From positions 1 through 27,880 of IMG/VR virus record IMGVR_UViG_3300020810_000286: DNA of 27,880 bases. One strand, 5' to 3'. Each line of letters begins with the position of its first letter. Position 1 is the first letter of the stretch. The DNA is from a virus. This document shows, piece by piece, positions 1 to 6,920 of the stretch. The notes under the pieces were generated by a model. The model did not search any database, had not been told where the DNA came from, and saw nothing but the letters and a program-made list of their open reading frames with translations. The position numbers were made by a program, and so were the translations under genes.

Positions 1-29
1 TAGACGTAGAAGTTTGCTGAAAGGAGACT

Positions 30-287
30 ATGTGGTACAATCCTAAACACTTAGACGAAGCAAAGAATAAAGCCGGTAAGCCTGATGCGGGCTATTGGTG
101 GCACTTTCGTTTAGCAATGAACGAATTTTTCTTTTTATTAGCAGTAACTATAGGAAGTTTGATTCACGCTATTTTTCCTTGGGTATTAGATTTTAAACTC
201 CTTGAATGGAGAATTAATCGTTTAAAAGTCCTCAAAGAAAAATTGCCTGATGATCCTCAATTAAAGAAGGTACATTTTGATGACTAA
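30..287 (+). CDS. Small membrane protein, DUF6356-like
   Basis: This encodes 85 residues. The middle (about residues 22-53) contains a hydrophobic stretch ending in an H-A-I-F-P-W motif preceded by a conserved-looking G-x-W-W-H-F segment. The layout (His near the start of a helix, one membrane segment, then H-A-[IV]-F-P, then a basic tail) resembles the small DUF6356 membrane proteins of proteobacteria; this is recalled and was not searched. An AGGAG ribosome site at 22-26 supports the ATG at 30. The stop overlaps the aminotransferase start by 8 bases, so the two are probably translationally coupled. It might be a membrane anchor or accessory for the cassette, but no function can be assigned. 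Confidence 0.6.
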   Translation: MWYNPKHLDEAKNKAGKPDAGYWWHFRLAMNEFFFLLAVTIGSLIHAIFPWVLDFKLLEWRINRLKVLKEKLPDDPQLKKVHFDD

Positions 288-1116
288 CGTATTAGACTTA
301 TTAGCATATAAAAACGGTGAATACAAACCGTTAGGAGAGATTGGACCAAGTATACTTGACTTTGGTTTCATTCATTGTGATGCTACATATGATGTTATGC
401 CAGTATACAACGGCAAAGCATTTTGTTATGAAAGACACTTGCAAAGATTCCGTAATAGTGCAGAACGCTACGGACTAACTATTCCAGACGTCGATCCTCT
501 AGAGATTATTAAAGAATTAGCAAAGCGTAATCCAATTGATAATGCATTTGTATGGTTTATAATCTGGAGAGGATTTCCGCCTAGTGGTAATCCTAGAGAC
601 TTAGAAAACTGTCCTGTAAATTTTGCAATGTATATTAAACCAAGTTATCCTATAGCAAGTACACCGATGGTAAAACTGTATTTGGACAAAAATACAAATA
701 GAGTTAACGATGATTACTATGGACAAGAATATAAAAACATGGCTTGGATAGATTTAACACTTAGTCAACGTAAAACTCCTGCCGGCTTTGATACTACAGT
801 ATTAGTTGATGTAGACGGATTTGTTACAGAAGGTCCAGGGTTTAATGTTGGAATTGTTAAAGACGGAGTAATTAAAACATCAGATAAGAATGTTCTTAAA
901 GGTATTACTATGAGTGTTGTAGAAGATATTGCTAAAGAAAACAATATTACTTTTAAGCGTATGCCAATTACACAACAAATGTTTTTATCAGCAGACGAAG
1001 TTTTTATTACAAGTTCAAGTGGAGGTGTGACACCAACGACTATCACAGGTTCGGTTACTGATCTATTAATACAAAAGTACGAGGATAAGAAAACACAGTA
1101 TGGAACTGAACTTTGA
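280..1116 (+). CDS. Class IV (BCAT/DAAT-fold) PLP aminotransferase
   Basis: This is a PLP-dependent aminotransferase of fold type IV, the family of branched-chain aminotransferase, D-amino-acid aminotransferase and aminodeoxychorismate lyase. It has 278 residues, close to the usual 280-300. The phosphate-binding arginine region R-H-L-Q-R-F lies at 52-57, the likely Schiff-base lysine is K152 in E-Y-K-N-M, and E184 starts the conserved E-G-P-G-F-N block that supports PLP. A late G-I-T motif (208-210) and T-S-S-S-G-G-V-T-P (244-252) are also typical. I chose ATG 280 over TTG 277; both overlap the previous gene. The E-G-P-G-F-N sequence is shared by BCATs and (R)-selective amine transaminases, so the substrate is open. 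It overlaps the next gene by 17 bases, which suggests a joint pathway with the adenylate-forming enzyme. Confidence 0.88.
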   Translation: MTNVLDLLAYKNGEYKPLGEIGPSILDFGFIHCDATYDVMPVYNGKAFCYERHLQRFRNSAERYGLTIPDVDPLEIIKELAKRNPIDNAFVWFIIWRGFPPSGNPRDLENCPVNFAMYIKPSYPIASTPMVKLYLDKNTNRVNDDYYGQEYKNMAWIDLTLSQRKTPAGFDTTVLVDVDGFVTEGPGFNVGIVKDGVIKTSDKNVLKGITMSVVEDIAKENNITFKRMPITQQMFLSADEVFITSSSGGVTPTTITGSVTDLLIQKYEDKKTQYGTEL

Positions 1117-1777
1117 CACTATCTTAAAACAAGGATGTAATATAAGTTCTAGTGGTACTACAGGTACACCTAAGCAAATTTATAGAGATCCTGAAAATCT
1201 AAAACACTGCATTAATACTGCAATTACTGCTCAAAAACTAACCAAAAATAGTAGTGTATACACAGTTACTAGAATGACTCATGCAGGTGGGTTATTACTT
1301 CAAAGTTTGCCAGCATATACATTAGGGTGTGATATAACTATTGAAAAGTTCAACGCATATACCTTTTTAAAGCGTTTTAAGCGTCATACACACACGTTTA
1401 TTGCTCCTGCTATGTGCGAAGCACTACTAAGCACTAAGGGCTTTAAAACAGCTGATTTGACGGGTAAATTTGTTGCAATGGGCAGTGATCCAATTCCTAA
1501 ACATCACATACAAGCATTTATAGATCAAGGTGCTACAGTTTTAGCAAATTGGGGTATGAGTGAAATTGGACCATGTGTAATTAATAAGTTGTACAAGCCT
1601 GGAGACACAGCAGAAGATAATATTTTGGGCAATACATTTTGGTGCAATTATAAAGTTAAAGAAAATCAATTATATGTAAAAAGTCCAATGTGTATATATG
1701 ACGATTGGTTTGCAACAGGCGATCTTGTAACATATAAGAATAAAGGATTATATTATTTAGGAAGACTTGATGTATAA
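1100..1777 (+). CDS. Miniature AMP-binding (ANL) enzyme without lid domain
   Basis: This is an adenylate-forming (acyl-CoA synthetase/NRPS adenylation, ANL) protein reduced to 225 residues; ordinary members have about 500. The ATP-binding P-loop S-S-S-G-T-T-G-T-P-K is at 16-25, directly after the start. The acyl-adenylate motif N-W-G-M-S-E is at 150-155, the ribose-binding aspartate is in T-G-D (206-208), and the hinge-like G-R-L-D is at 221-224. The protein stops there: the C-terminal lid with the catalytic lysine is absent, as is the N-terminal subdomain before the P-loop. The reading frame is intact and its stop overlaps the next start by 8 bases, so this is a designed short form rather than a frameshift. 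The core resembles MenE-like enzymes. It may only bind or adenylate a substrate, or use a lid from another protein. Confidence 0.8.
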   Translation: MELNFDTILKQGCNISSSGTTGTPKQIYRDPENLKHCINTAITAQKLTKNSSVYTVTRMTHAGGLLLQSLPAYTLGCDITIEKFNAYTFLKRFKRHTHTFIAPAMCEALLSTKGFKTADLTGKFVAMGSDPIPKHHIQAFIDQGATVLANWGMSEIGPCVINKLYKPGDTAEDNILGNTFWCNYKVKENQLYVKSPMCIYDDWFATGDLVTYKNKGLYYLGRLDV

Positions 1778-2495
1778 TAATTCAATTACAGTTAATTTTC
1801 CTATGGGATCTGGTGGACATATTGCAGGAAGAATTATTTCTAGTTGTAATAATGTCAGTTGGTATGATCATATACAAAACGGAATCAATCCTTGGGAACC
1901 GTTTGATATTATGCACGATTCTAATTTTTCAAGATTACATTTCAATAAAAGATTTAAAGGTGCTTTAGGTAAAGGAGTATGTGACAAAACTATTCCTCCT
2001 GTGTTAGATATGGCCGAAAAGCAAGGTAGAGAATATTCACAAGACGAAATTAAAAAATGGAAACAACATCTTTATCCTAACAATTTTGTATATACACTGC
2101 ACTCAGATTTAGATAGAGTAAAGAATTTTTTTAATCCGGCAAAACATTTTGTAATCATTCCTGAAGATATAGAACTATTATATACTAGGTGGATGAATAG
2201 TACATGTCATTATTATGTAGATCCAAAAAATAGAAATTATCTTTTTAAAGATTTATATACTGATAAAGCAAACGAACACGGAATAACATTTAAAGAATGT
2301 TTAATTAACGACCTTACTATGCAGATAAACGGTTACAAACAAAAGGCAGATGATAAAGATTTTATTATTAAAGAAGTTTCTCAATTATACGATAAAGAAT
2401 TTTTCTTAACATTATGTAACAAGTTTGATCTTAAATTTAACGAAACAGCTTTTATCAAAACAGTAGAGTTTGCTAAAGCCGTGTCACATCTTTAA
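1770..2495 (+). CDS. Sulfotransferase-like P-loop protein (tentative)
   Basis: This encodes 241 residues from ATG 1770 (a TTG sits one codon upstream). Residues 8-26 contain F-P-M-G-S-G-G-H-I-A-G-R-I-I-S-S, followed by an N-N-V-S-W pattern. This resembles the 5'-phosphosulfate-binding loop and following helix of sulfotransferases (usually P-R-S-G-S-T-x-L-x-R-x-L-x-S-H-P-N). A later strand-helix, H-F-V-I-I-P-E-D-I-E-L-L, sits where the 3'-phosphate-binding segment would be. The C-terminal K-F-D-L-K-F-N-E-T pattern also fits sulfotransferase-like phage proteins. The loop is not canonical, so the call is an inference. It overlaps the previous gene by 8 bases and the convergent methyltransferase by 12. 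A role in decorating the product of the cassette is possible but untested. Confidence 0.4.
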   Translation: MYNNSITVNFPMGSGGHIAGRIISSCNNVSWYDHIQNGINPWEPFDIMHDSNFSRLHFNKRFKGALGKGVCDKTIPPVLDMAEKQGREYSQDEIKKWKQHLYPNNFVYTLHSDLDRVKNFFNPAKHFVIIPEDIELLYTRWMNSTCHYYVDPKNRNYLFKDLYTDKANEHGITFKECLINDLTMQINGYKQKADDKDFIIKEVSQLYDKEFFLTLCNKFDLKFNETAFIKTVEFAKAVSHL

Positions 2496-3209
2496 TAATT
2501 CAAAATATATTCTTGTATTATCTTTTTTGTACTGTTCTAAATTACAATTATATTCTTTAGCAAGTTTGTAAGCGAATTCGAAGGTCCATGGGAATATATC
2601 TACATATGGTCCTTTTGGCCATAGTATTCCCGGATTAACTCTAAAGTACATTCTACCGTTAGTGTCTAATAAATTATATAACTTATCAAATCTTATACGG
2701 ATATCATTTTCGTCACCAAAATTTAAACTGCCAAACACAATCATGTGATCATATTTTTCATCTACATTAAACTCTAAAATATCTACCATATAGTCTGCGT
2801 TATCGTTAAATGGATCAATGCCTGTTAGATTTTTAATACGTGGTTTAAATTGATTATATCCGCATCCAAAGTCTAATACATTACGTGGATTCTGTTTGTT
2901 TATTCGTTCCACAATATTCCAACCACTGTAAGTATGATTGTCAGTATTAGGTTTCCAAATTTCTCCAAAGAATCTTTTCATATAAAAGGTATCTAACGAT
3001 TGTACAAATTGTTCAATAGTACCAGTTAAGTCTAAATGTTCAATATCTAACTCGTGCATGATGTTTTGTGCAAACTTTTCTTTACGCACAGGAGTAAACG
3101 GTAGGTCGTCTACTATACTATCCTTGTTTAATTGTAAACCTTTGTACTTAGATAAATTAAAGGTTTCTTCTAAATTTTTCATAACTAGCGAAAAAATTCG
3201 TGTATTCAT
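2484..3209 (-). CDS. SAM-dependent class I methyltransferase-like protein
   Basis: This encodes 241 residues. The Rossmann motif I V-L-D-F-G-C-G-Y-N-Q-F is at 111-121, the motif II acid is in T-G-I-D-P (129-133), and a motif IV-like strand Y-D-H-M-I-V-F-G-S is at 153-161. The N-terminal 100 residues are an unrecognised helical domain. ATG 3209 is preferred over the upstream in-frame ATG at 3224 because GGAG lies about 8 bases ahead of it. This is the only - strand gene inside the + strand cassette; it is divergent from tctA and converges on the sulfotransferase-like gene with a 12-base overlap. The target (small molecule, protein or nucleic acid) cannot be told. A Gly-rich motif I and an acidic residue at the end of beta-2 make SAM binding likely. 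Confidence 0.7.
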   Translation of the reverse strand: MNTRIFSLVMKNLEETFNLSKYKGLQLNKDSIVDDLPFTPVRKEKFAQNIMHELDIEHLDLTGTIEQFVQSLDTFYMKRFFGEIWKPNTDNHTYSGWNIVERINKQNPRNVLDFGCGYNQFKPRIKNLTGIDPFNDNADYMVDILEFNVDEKYDHMIVFGSLNFGDENDIRIRFDKLYNLLDTNGRMYFRVNPGILWPKGPYVDIFPWTFEFAYKLAKEYNCNLEQYKKDNTRIYFELLKM

Positions 3210-3220
3210 AATTTTTCTCC

Positions 3221-3262
3221 ACATTTTTTCAAAAAAATGTTCTCCTGATATAATTAATTATA
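3221..3262. promoter_or_regulatory. Divergent control region: inverted repeat and palindromic -10 boxes
   Basis: The gap between the divergent methyltransferase and tctA contains two symmetrical elements. A 9-bp inverted repeat, ACATTTTTT and its complement with a CA centre, occupies 3221-3240. A perfect 14-bp palindrome at 3249-3262 contains TATAAT on both strands, so one element could serve as the -10 box in both directions. For tctA a TTTTCA -35 candidate lies at 3226-3231, exactly 17 bp upstream. On the - strand the equivalent position has no good -35. An AAGGAG ribosome site (3267-3272 region) follows for tctA. Confidence 0.5.
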
Positions 3263-3277
3263 TACAAGGAGAAAATA

Positions 3278-4711
3278 TTGGCTTCGATATTGGCACTACT
3301 CGCAGGAACATTTTATGGATTAATAATTGGTATTCTGCCAGGTGCAGGAGCAACTACAGGTTTAATATTTGTATTTTCATTTATTACTTTATTTCCAGAT
3401 CCGTATCTAGCAGTTATATTTGTTATGGCAGTTGTAGCCGCAAGCACAACAGGTGATACTTATACAGGTGTACTGTTAGGAATACCTGGTGCAAACTCAG
3501 CCGCGGCAACTATGGTAGACGGCTTTCCATTAGCACTACAGGGTAAAGCAACATATGCTATTAGCGCCGCAGTAACTACAAGTACATTGAACGGATTAAT
3601 ATGGGGGTCACTTACATTCTTCTTGTTACCTTATTATACTGATCTAATAATGATATTTGGTGTTCCAGAATTATGGGCATTTACAATGTTAGCGTTAGTA
3701 TGCGTAACATTTATAACAAATAAGTTTTGGGTTAGAAGTGTAATTGCATTGTGCTTTGGTATGTTTATAGGATTAATAGGAGTTGATCCTACAACTAATG
3801 TAGACCGATGGACCGGCGGTTGGGAATATCTTGGCGCAGGCGTACAATTAATGCCGTTAGTTGCCGGATTGTTTGCTATTCCAGAATTATTAAGCGGTCT
3901 TAAATATCGTACAAATACTAGCAATCCAGCATTTGCAAATGGTACACAAACTAAAGAAGGAATACTTGCTGTCTGGAATAATAAACGTGATGCATTGCGT
4001 GGAGGAATCATTGGCGCATTTGTCGGCTTATTGCCCGGATTAGGCGGCGCAGTTGCAGATTGGATGGCATACAGTTCGACAGTTGCAAGTCATCCTAAAG
4101 ACAAGTTTGGTAATGGAAATATCAAAGGTGTTATAGGACCAGAAGGTGCTAACAATGCACAAAAAGCAACCAGCATGATTCCTACAGTACTGTTTGGTAT
4201 TCCAGGCGCACCCTTTGCTGCCATTGTAATGGCCTTGTTTGCATATTTAAATTTTGAATTAGGTACCTTAGAGCTTGCAAATGACACTAAATTCTTTGAT
4301 AGTATGTTATACGGCTTTATGCTTGCAACAGTGCTTGTAGGCGCTGTATGCTTGTTTACGACGCCATTTATAGCCCGAATAGCACAAATACCCTACAAAT
4401 ACTACTTTCCGTTGCTATTAGGCTTTATAGTACTTGCTTGTGTACAATATACAGGCGGTTGGGAAGATTACTTTATACTTGCTATATGTAGTGTGGTAGG
4501 ACTATTAGCAAAGAAATACAAATTTAGCAGACCTGCACTGCTATTTGCCTTTATTCTATCTGACAGAATAGAGGCTCTTACAATTCAAATGTCAGGACTT
4601 TATACATTTGATAAACTGTTAGATAAACCAATATTCTTAGGATTAGTTTTTATAATAATTGTAACACTAATTTGGGCATTAAAATCAAAAAGGAGAATAG
4701 ATTATGCGTAA
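3278..4711 (+). CDS. tctA: Tripartite tricarboxylate transporter, large membrane subunit TctA
   Basis: This is the large permease subunit of the tripartite tricarboxylate transporter (TTT) family, which imports carboxylates such as citrate with a periplasmic binding protein. It has 477 residues (family about 500), is very hydrophobic, and shows the two inverted family halves. The first has G-I-L-P-G-A-G-A-T-T-G near the N terminus, then G-I-P-G-A-N-S-A-A-A-T and D-G-F-P-L-A. The second has G-L-L-P-G-L-G-G-A-V-A-D, P-E-G-A-N-N-A and F-G-I-P-G-A-P. The start is TTG, chosen because AAGGAG stands about 6 bases upstream and no in-frame ATG gives the full first helix. It overlaps tctC by 8 bases. 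No small TctB subunit gene lies beside it. Substrate unknown. Confidence 0.93.
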   Translation: MASILALLAGTFYGLIIGILPGAGATTGLIFVFSFITLFPDPYLAVIFVMAVVAASTTGDTYTGVLLGIPGANSAAATMVDGFPLALQGKATYAISAAVTTSTLNGLIWGSLTFFLLPYYTDLIMIFGVPELWAFTMLALVCVTFITNKFWVRSVIALCFGMFIGLIGVDPTTNVDRWTGGWEYLGAGVQLMPLVAGLFAIPELLSGLKYRTNTSNPAFANGTQTKEGILAVWNNKRDALRGGIIGAFVGLLPGLGGAVADWMAYSSTVASHPKDKFGNGNIKGVIGPEGANNAQKATSMIPTVLFGIPGAPFAAIVMALFAYLNFELGTLELANDTKFFDSMLYGFMLATVLVGAVCLFTTPFIARIAQIPYKYYFPLLLGFIVLACVQYTGGWEDYFILAICSVVGLLAKKYKFSRPALLFAFILSDRIEALTIQMSGLYTFDKLLDKPIFLGLVFIIIVTLIWALKSKRRIDYA

Positions 4712-5756
4712 GTTAATTATGAGTTTAGTATTAGTAATGTTTGCTACTGTAGCAAATGCAGATTATACGATGGTAGTACCACAAAAACCAGGAGATGGTA
4801 CAAGTGTTTGGGCAGAAATCGTTGCTAAAGAATTAGAAAAATATCTCAATGAAGATATTAATATTGTACATATTCCTGGCGCTCGAGACATTCCAGGATT
4901 TGATACATTTCATAACGAAATGCAATATGACAATGATGTAATTATGGTAAGTCATGGTGGTAACGGTGTAAGTTTCCTACAAGAAGAAGTTGATTATAAC
5001 TATGCCGAATACGAAAGTATTGGACTTATGAACTTGAATATTATTGTAGGCAAGAATCGTGCTATTGATTTAGACTATGGTGGTATTAGATTTGCGGCAG
5101 GTTCAGGTATGGTTCCAGAAGCATTCGCAATGACACTTCTACTATGTGGACCAGACAAAACAGTTGATGAATATATCGCTTGTTTTAAAGAGAACGTAAC
5201 ATGGGTTAAAGGCATGAGCGGTGGCGAACGTCGACTAGCATTTAAACGTGGTGAACTAAACGCTACTAGAGAAAATCCAGCGGCATATAAAAAGCATGTT
5301 GAATCAGATGATAATTCAGAAATTTGGTTTCATCATGGTATTCTAAACAGTGAAACAGGAGATCATGGAGATGATCCAAACTATCCTGGATACCAACTTG
5401 AAATACTATTTGAAAAACGTTGGGGTGTTAAGCCAAGCGGAGATTTCTATGATTCATATAAACTTGTAAAAAGTTTTCGCGACGGTATGCAAAAAGCATT
5501 GTGGGTACGCAAAGGCAATCCAAATACTGCCAAATTACAGCAAGCATTATATGATATGTCTTTAAATAAAGATAGTAAGAAAATTATAGAAAACAAAGTT
5601 GGCGTTTATAATTGGAAAATTGGCGCTGACGGAAATGCACATAGAGATACATTAATGAGTCTTGTAACACTAGATGCATTAACAAATCTTGTTAAATTCA
5701 ATAAAGAAGCATTAGGATTAGCTAGTGTACTTAAACCAGGAATAATTAAAAAGTGA
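4704..5756 (+). CDS. tctC: Periplasmic solute-binding protein, TctC-like
   Basis: This encodes 350 residues with a Sec signal peptide: basic M-R-K start, hydrophobic core, and a likely signal peptidase I cut after A-N-A (residue 19). The mature protein begins with a Y-T-M-V-V-P-Q-K-P-G-D-G strand, the position where TctC/Bug proteins have their P-x-x-x-G-G-x-x-D ligand loop. Length and position directly after tctA fit the TTT binding subunit. The sequence is divergent: the classical Bug motifs are only partly recognisable, and an Asp/His-rich insert appears around residues 200-225. It overlaps tctA by 8 bases with AGGAG upstream, and its TGA overlaps the next gene's GTG start by 3 bases. It probably captures the imported carboxylate in the periplasm. 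Alternative: another family of extracytoplasmic receptor. Confidence 0.75.
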   Translation: MRKLIMSLVLVMFATVANADYTMVVPQKPGDGTSVWAEIVAKELEKYLNEDINIVHIPGARDIPGFDTFHNEMQYDNDVIMVSHGGNGVSFLQEEVDYNYAEYESIGLMNLNIIVGKNRAIDLDYGGIRFAAGSGMVPEAFAMTLLLCGPDKTVDEYIACFKENVTWVKGMSGGERRLAFKRGELNATRENPAAYKKHVESDDNSEIWFHHGILNSETGDHGDDPNYPGYQLEILFEKRWGVKPSGDFYDSYKLVKSFRDGMQKALWVRKGNPNTAKLQQALYDMSLNKDSKKIIENKVGVYNWKIGADGNAHRDTLMSLVTLDALTNLVKFNKEALGLASVLKPGIIKK

Positions 5757-6916
5757 ACAATATAATACTTTCTTTCGAGAATGGTGATACATATACAAAA
5801 GAACAATTTGATTCTTTAGCACAAAGTTATGCTAAAGAATTAATTGATGCAGGATACGATAAAACTTGTAGATTAGGAGTATACAGTAATTGTACTAATC
5901 TAATGAAAATATACGGAGTAATGAGTGTATGCAGTGTTGTAGTAATGGACTACAAAGCAACAGAGATCGAACGTAAGTATTATGATGTTGATATATGGGA
6001 CGATGTATTACCAGAGCCTAGATATAATCAATGTAATGATGACGAGATAACAGCGTTTGTATCAAGCGGTAGTACTGATGCACTTAGATTAATACCACTA
6101 ACAAGAGATGATCATGACACTGAAGGTTTAGATACAAACATACAAATACATGCTAATATTACAAATAAAGATTCTACTGTAAATTGTATTCCACTTTGGG
6201 CTTGTATAGGCTTTCAATTATTCTCAATTTGTTATAGAACTGGTGCAACATATTATGTTTTAGATAACGTATGGGAATCATGGCCTAAAGTTAAACCTAC
6301 GTTCTTTGTAGCTAATCCTAGTATTTTATTAAAATTAATGAAGTATTGCAAAGTACCGTACGAAACTATGAGTGTACGACACATTCGTACAGTCGGAGCA
6401 CCTATGTACAAAGATTTTAAATATGAAGTACAAAATTATTTTAATTGTATTACAACTGATTCATATGGGCTAAATGAAACAGGAACAATTAGTATTATGC
6501 ATTATCCTCAAAAACATGGTAGCGTTGGATTTGTGTTACCAAATAAAACTGTAACATTTGATAATGGTGAAATTGTAGTTGATGGTTATCATACTGGAGA
6601 CTTAGGATATATCGACGATGAAGGATTTTTGTTTATTACTGGTAGAGTTAAAGATGTAATTAACCAAGAAGGTATTAAAATTATGCCTTACGAAGTAGAA
6701 GAAGCATTAATTAAATGTGGAGCAATAGATTGTGTAGTGTTTGGCTACGATAGTGTTTATGCAGTAGTTGTTGGTCAAATAGATACAGAACAATTATCTA
6801 AAGAAATTGCATGGTATAAAATACCTAAGAAGGTCTTTTACGTAGAAAGTATTCCACGTAAAGGACAAGGTAAAATAAGTAGAAAAGAATTACTTAAACA
6901 GTATAACTTAGACTAA
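5753..6916 (+). CDS. Compact AMP-binding (ANL) enzyme with complete lid
   Basis: This is a second adenylate-forming enzyme, 387 residues against about 500 in the family. The P-loop region reads V-S-S-G-S-T-D (103-109) and lacks the usual T-G-x-P-K ending. Y-G-L-N-E (238-242), T-G-D (281-283) and I-T-G-R-V-K-D (295-301) are intact, followed by the lid with G-I-K-I-M-P-Y-E-V-E. K374 in Q-G-K-I-S-R-K fits the catalytic lysine of the lid. The shortening is in the N-terminal half. The start is GTG, overlapping the TctC stop as GTGA. Acid activation to an acyl-AMP, and perhaps to CoA, is the family reaction; the substrate may be what the transporter brings in. It converges on the tail-fibre gene with a 9-base overlap. 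Confidence 0.85.
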   Translation: MNNIILSFENGDTYTKEQFDSLAQSYAKELIDAGYDKTCRLGVYSNCTNLMKIYGVMSVCSVVVMDYKATEIERKYYDVDIWDDVLPEPRYNQCNDDEITAFVSSGSTDALRLIPLTRDDHDTEGLDTNIQIHANITNKDSTVNCIPLWACIGFQLFSICYRTGATYYVLDNVWESWPKVKPTFFVANPSILLKLMKYCKVPYETMSVRHIRTVGAPMYKDFKYEVQNYFNCITTDSYGLNETGTISIMHYPQKHGSVGFVLPNKTVTFDNGEIVVDGYHTGDLGYIDDEGFLFITGRVKDVINQEGIKIMPYEVEEALIKCGAIDCVVFGYDSVYAVVVGQIDTEQLSKEIAWYKIPKKVFYVESIPRKGQGKISRKELLKQYNLD

Positions 6917-6920
6917 GTTA
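6904..6920. repeat. Short inverted repeat over two convergent stop codons
   Basis: An 8-bp inverted repeat (TAACTTAG, central A, complement) spans the last codons and stops of the ANL gene and the tail-fibre gene. It could fold into a small hairpin in either transcript. No T-run follows on either side, so it is not a convincing intrinsic terminator. Confidence 0.35.

Noticed and set aside
1-20. End of a possible upstream gene
   Set aside because: One frame reads five codons to TGA at 18-20, but another frame is also open to 46; too short to decide.
6904-6920. Bidirectional intrinsic terminator
   Set aside because: The inverted repeat has no T-run on either side, so it is listed only as a repeat.
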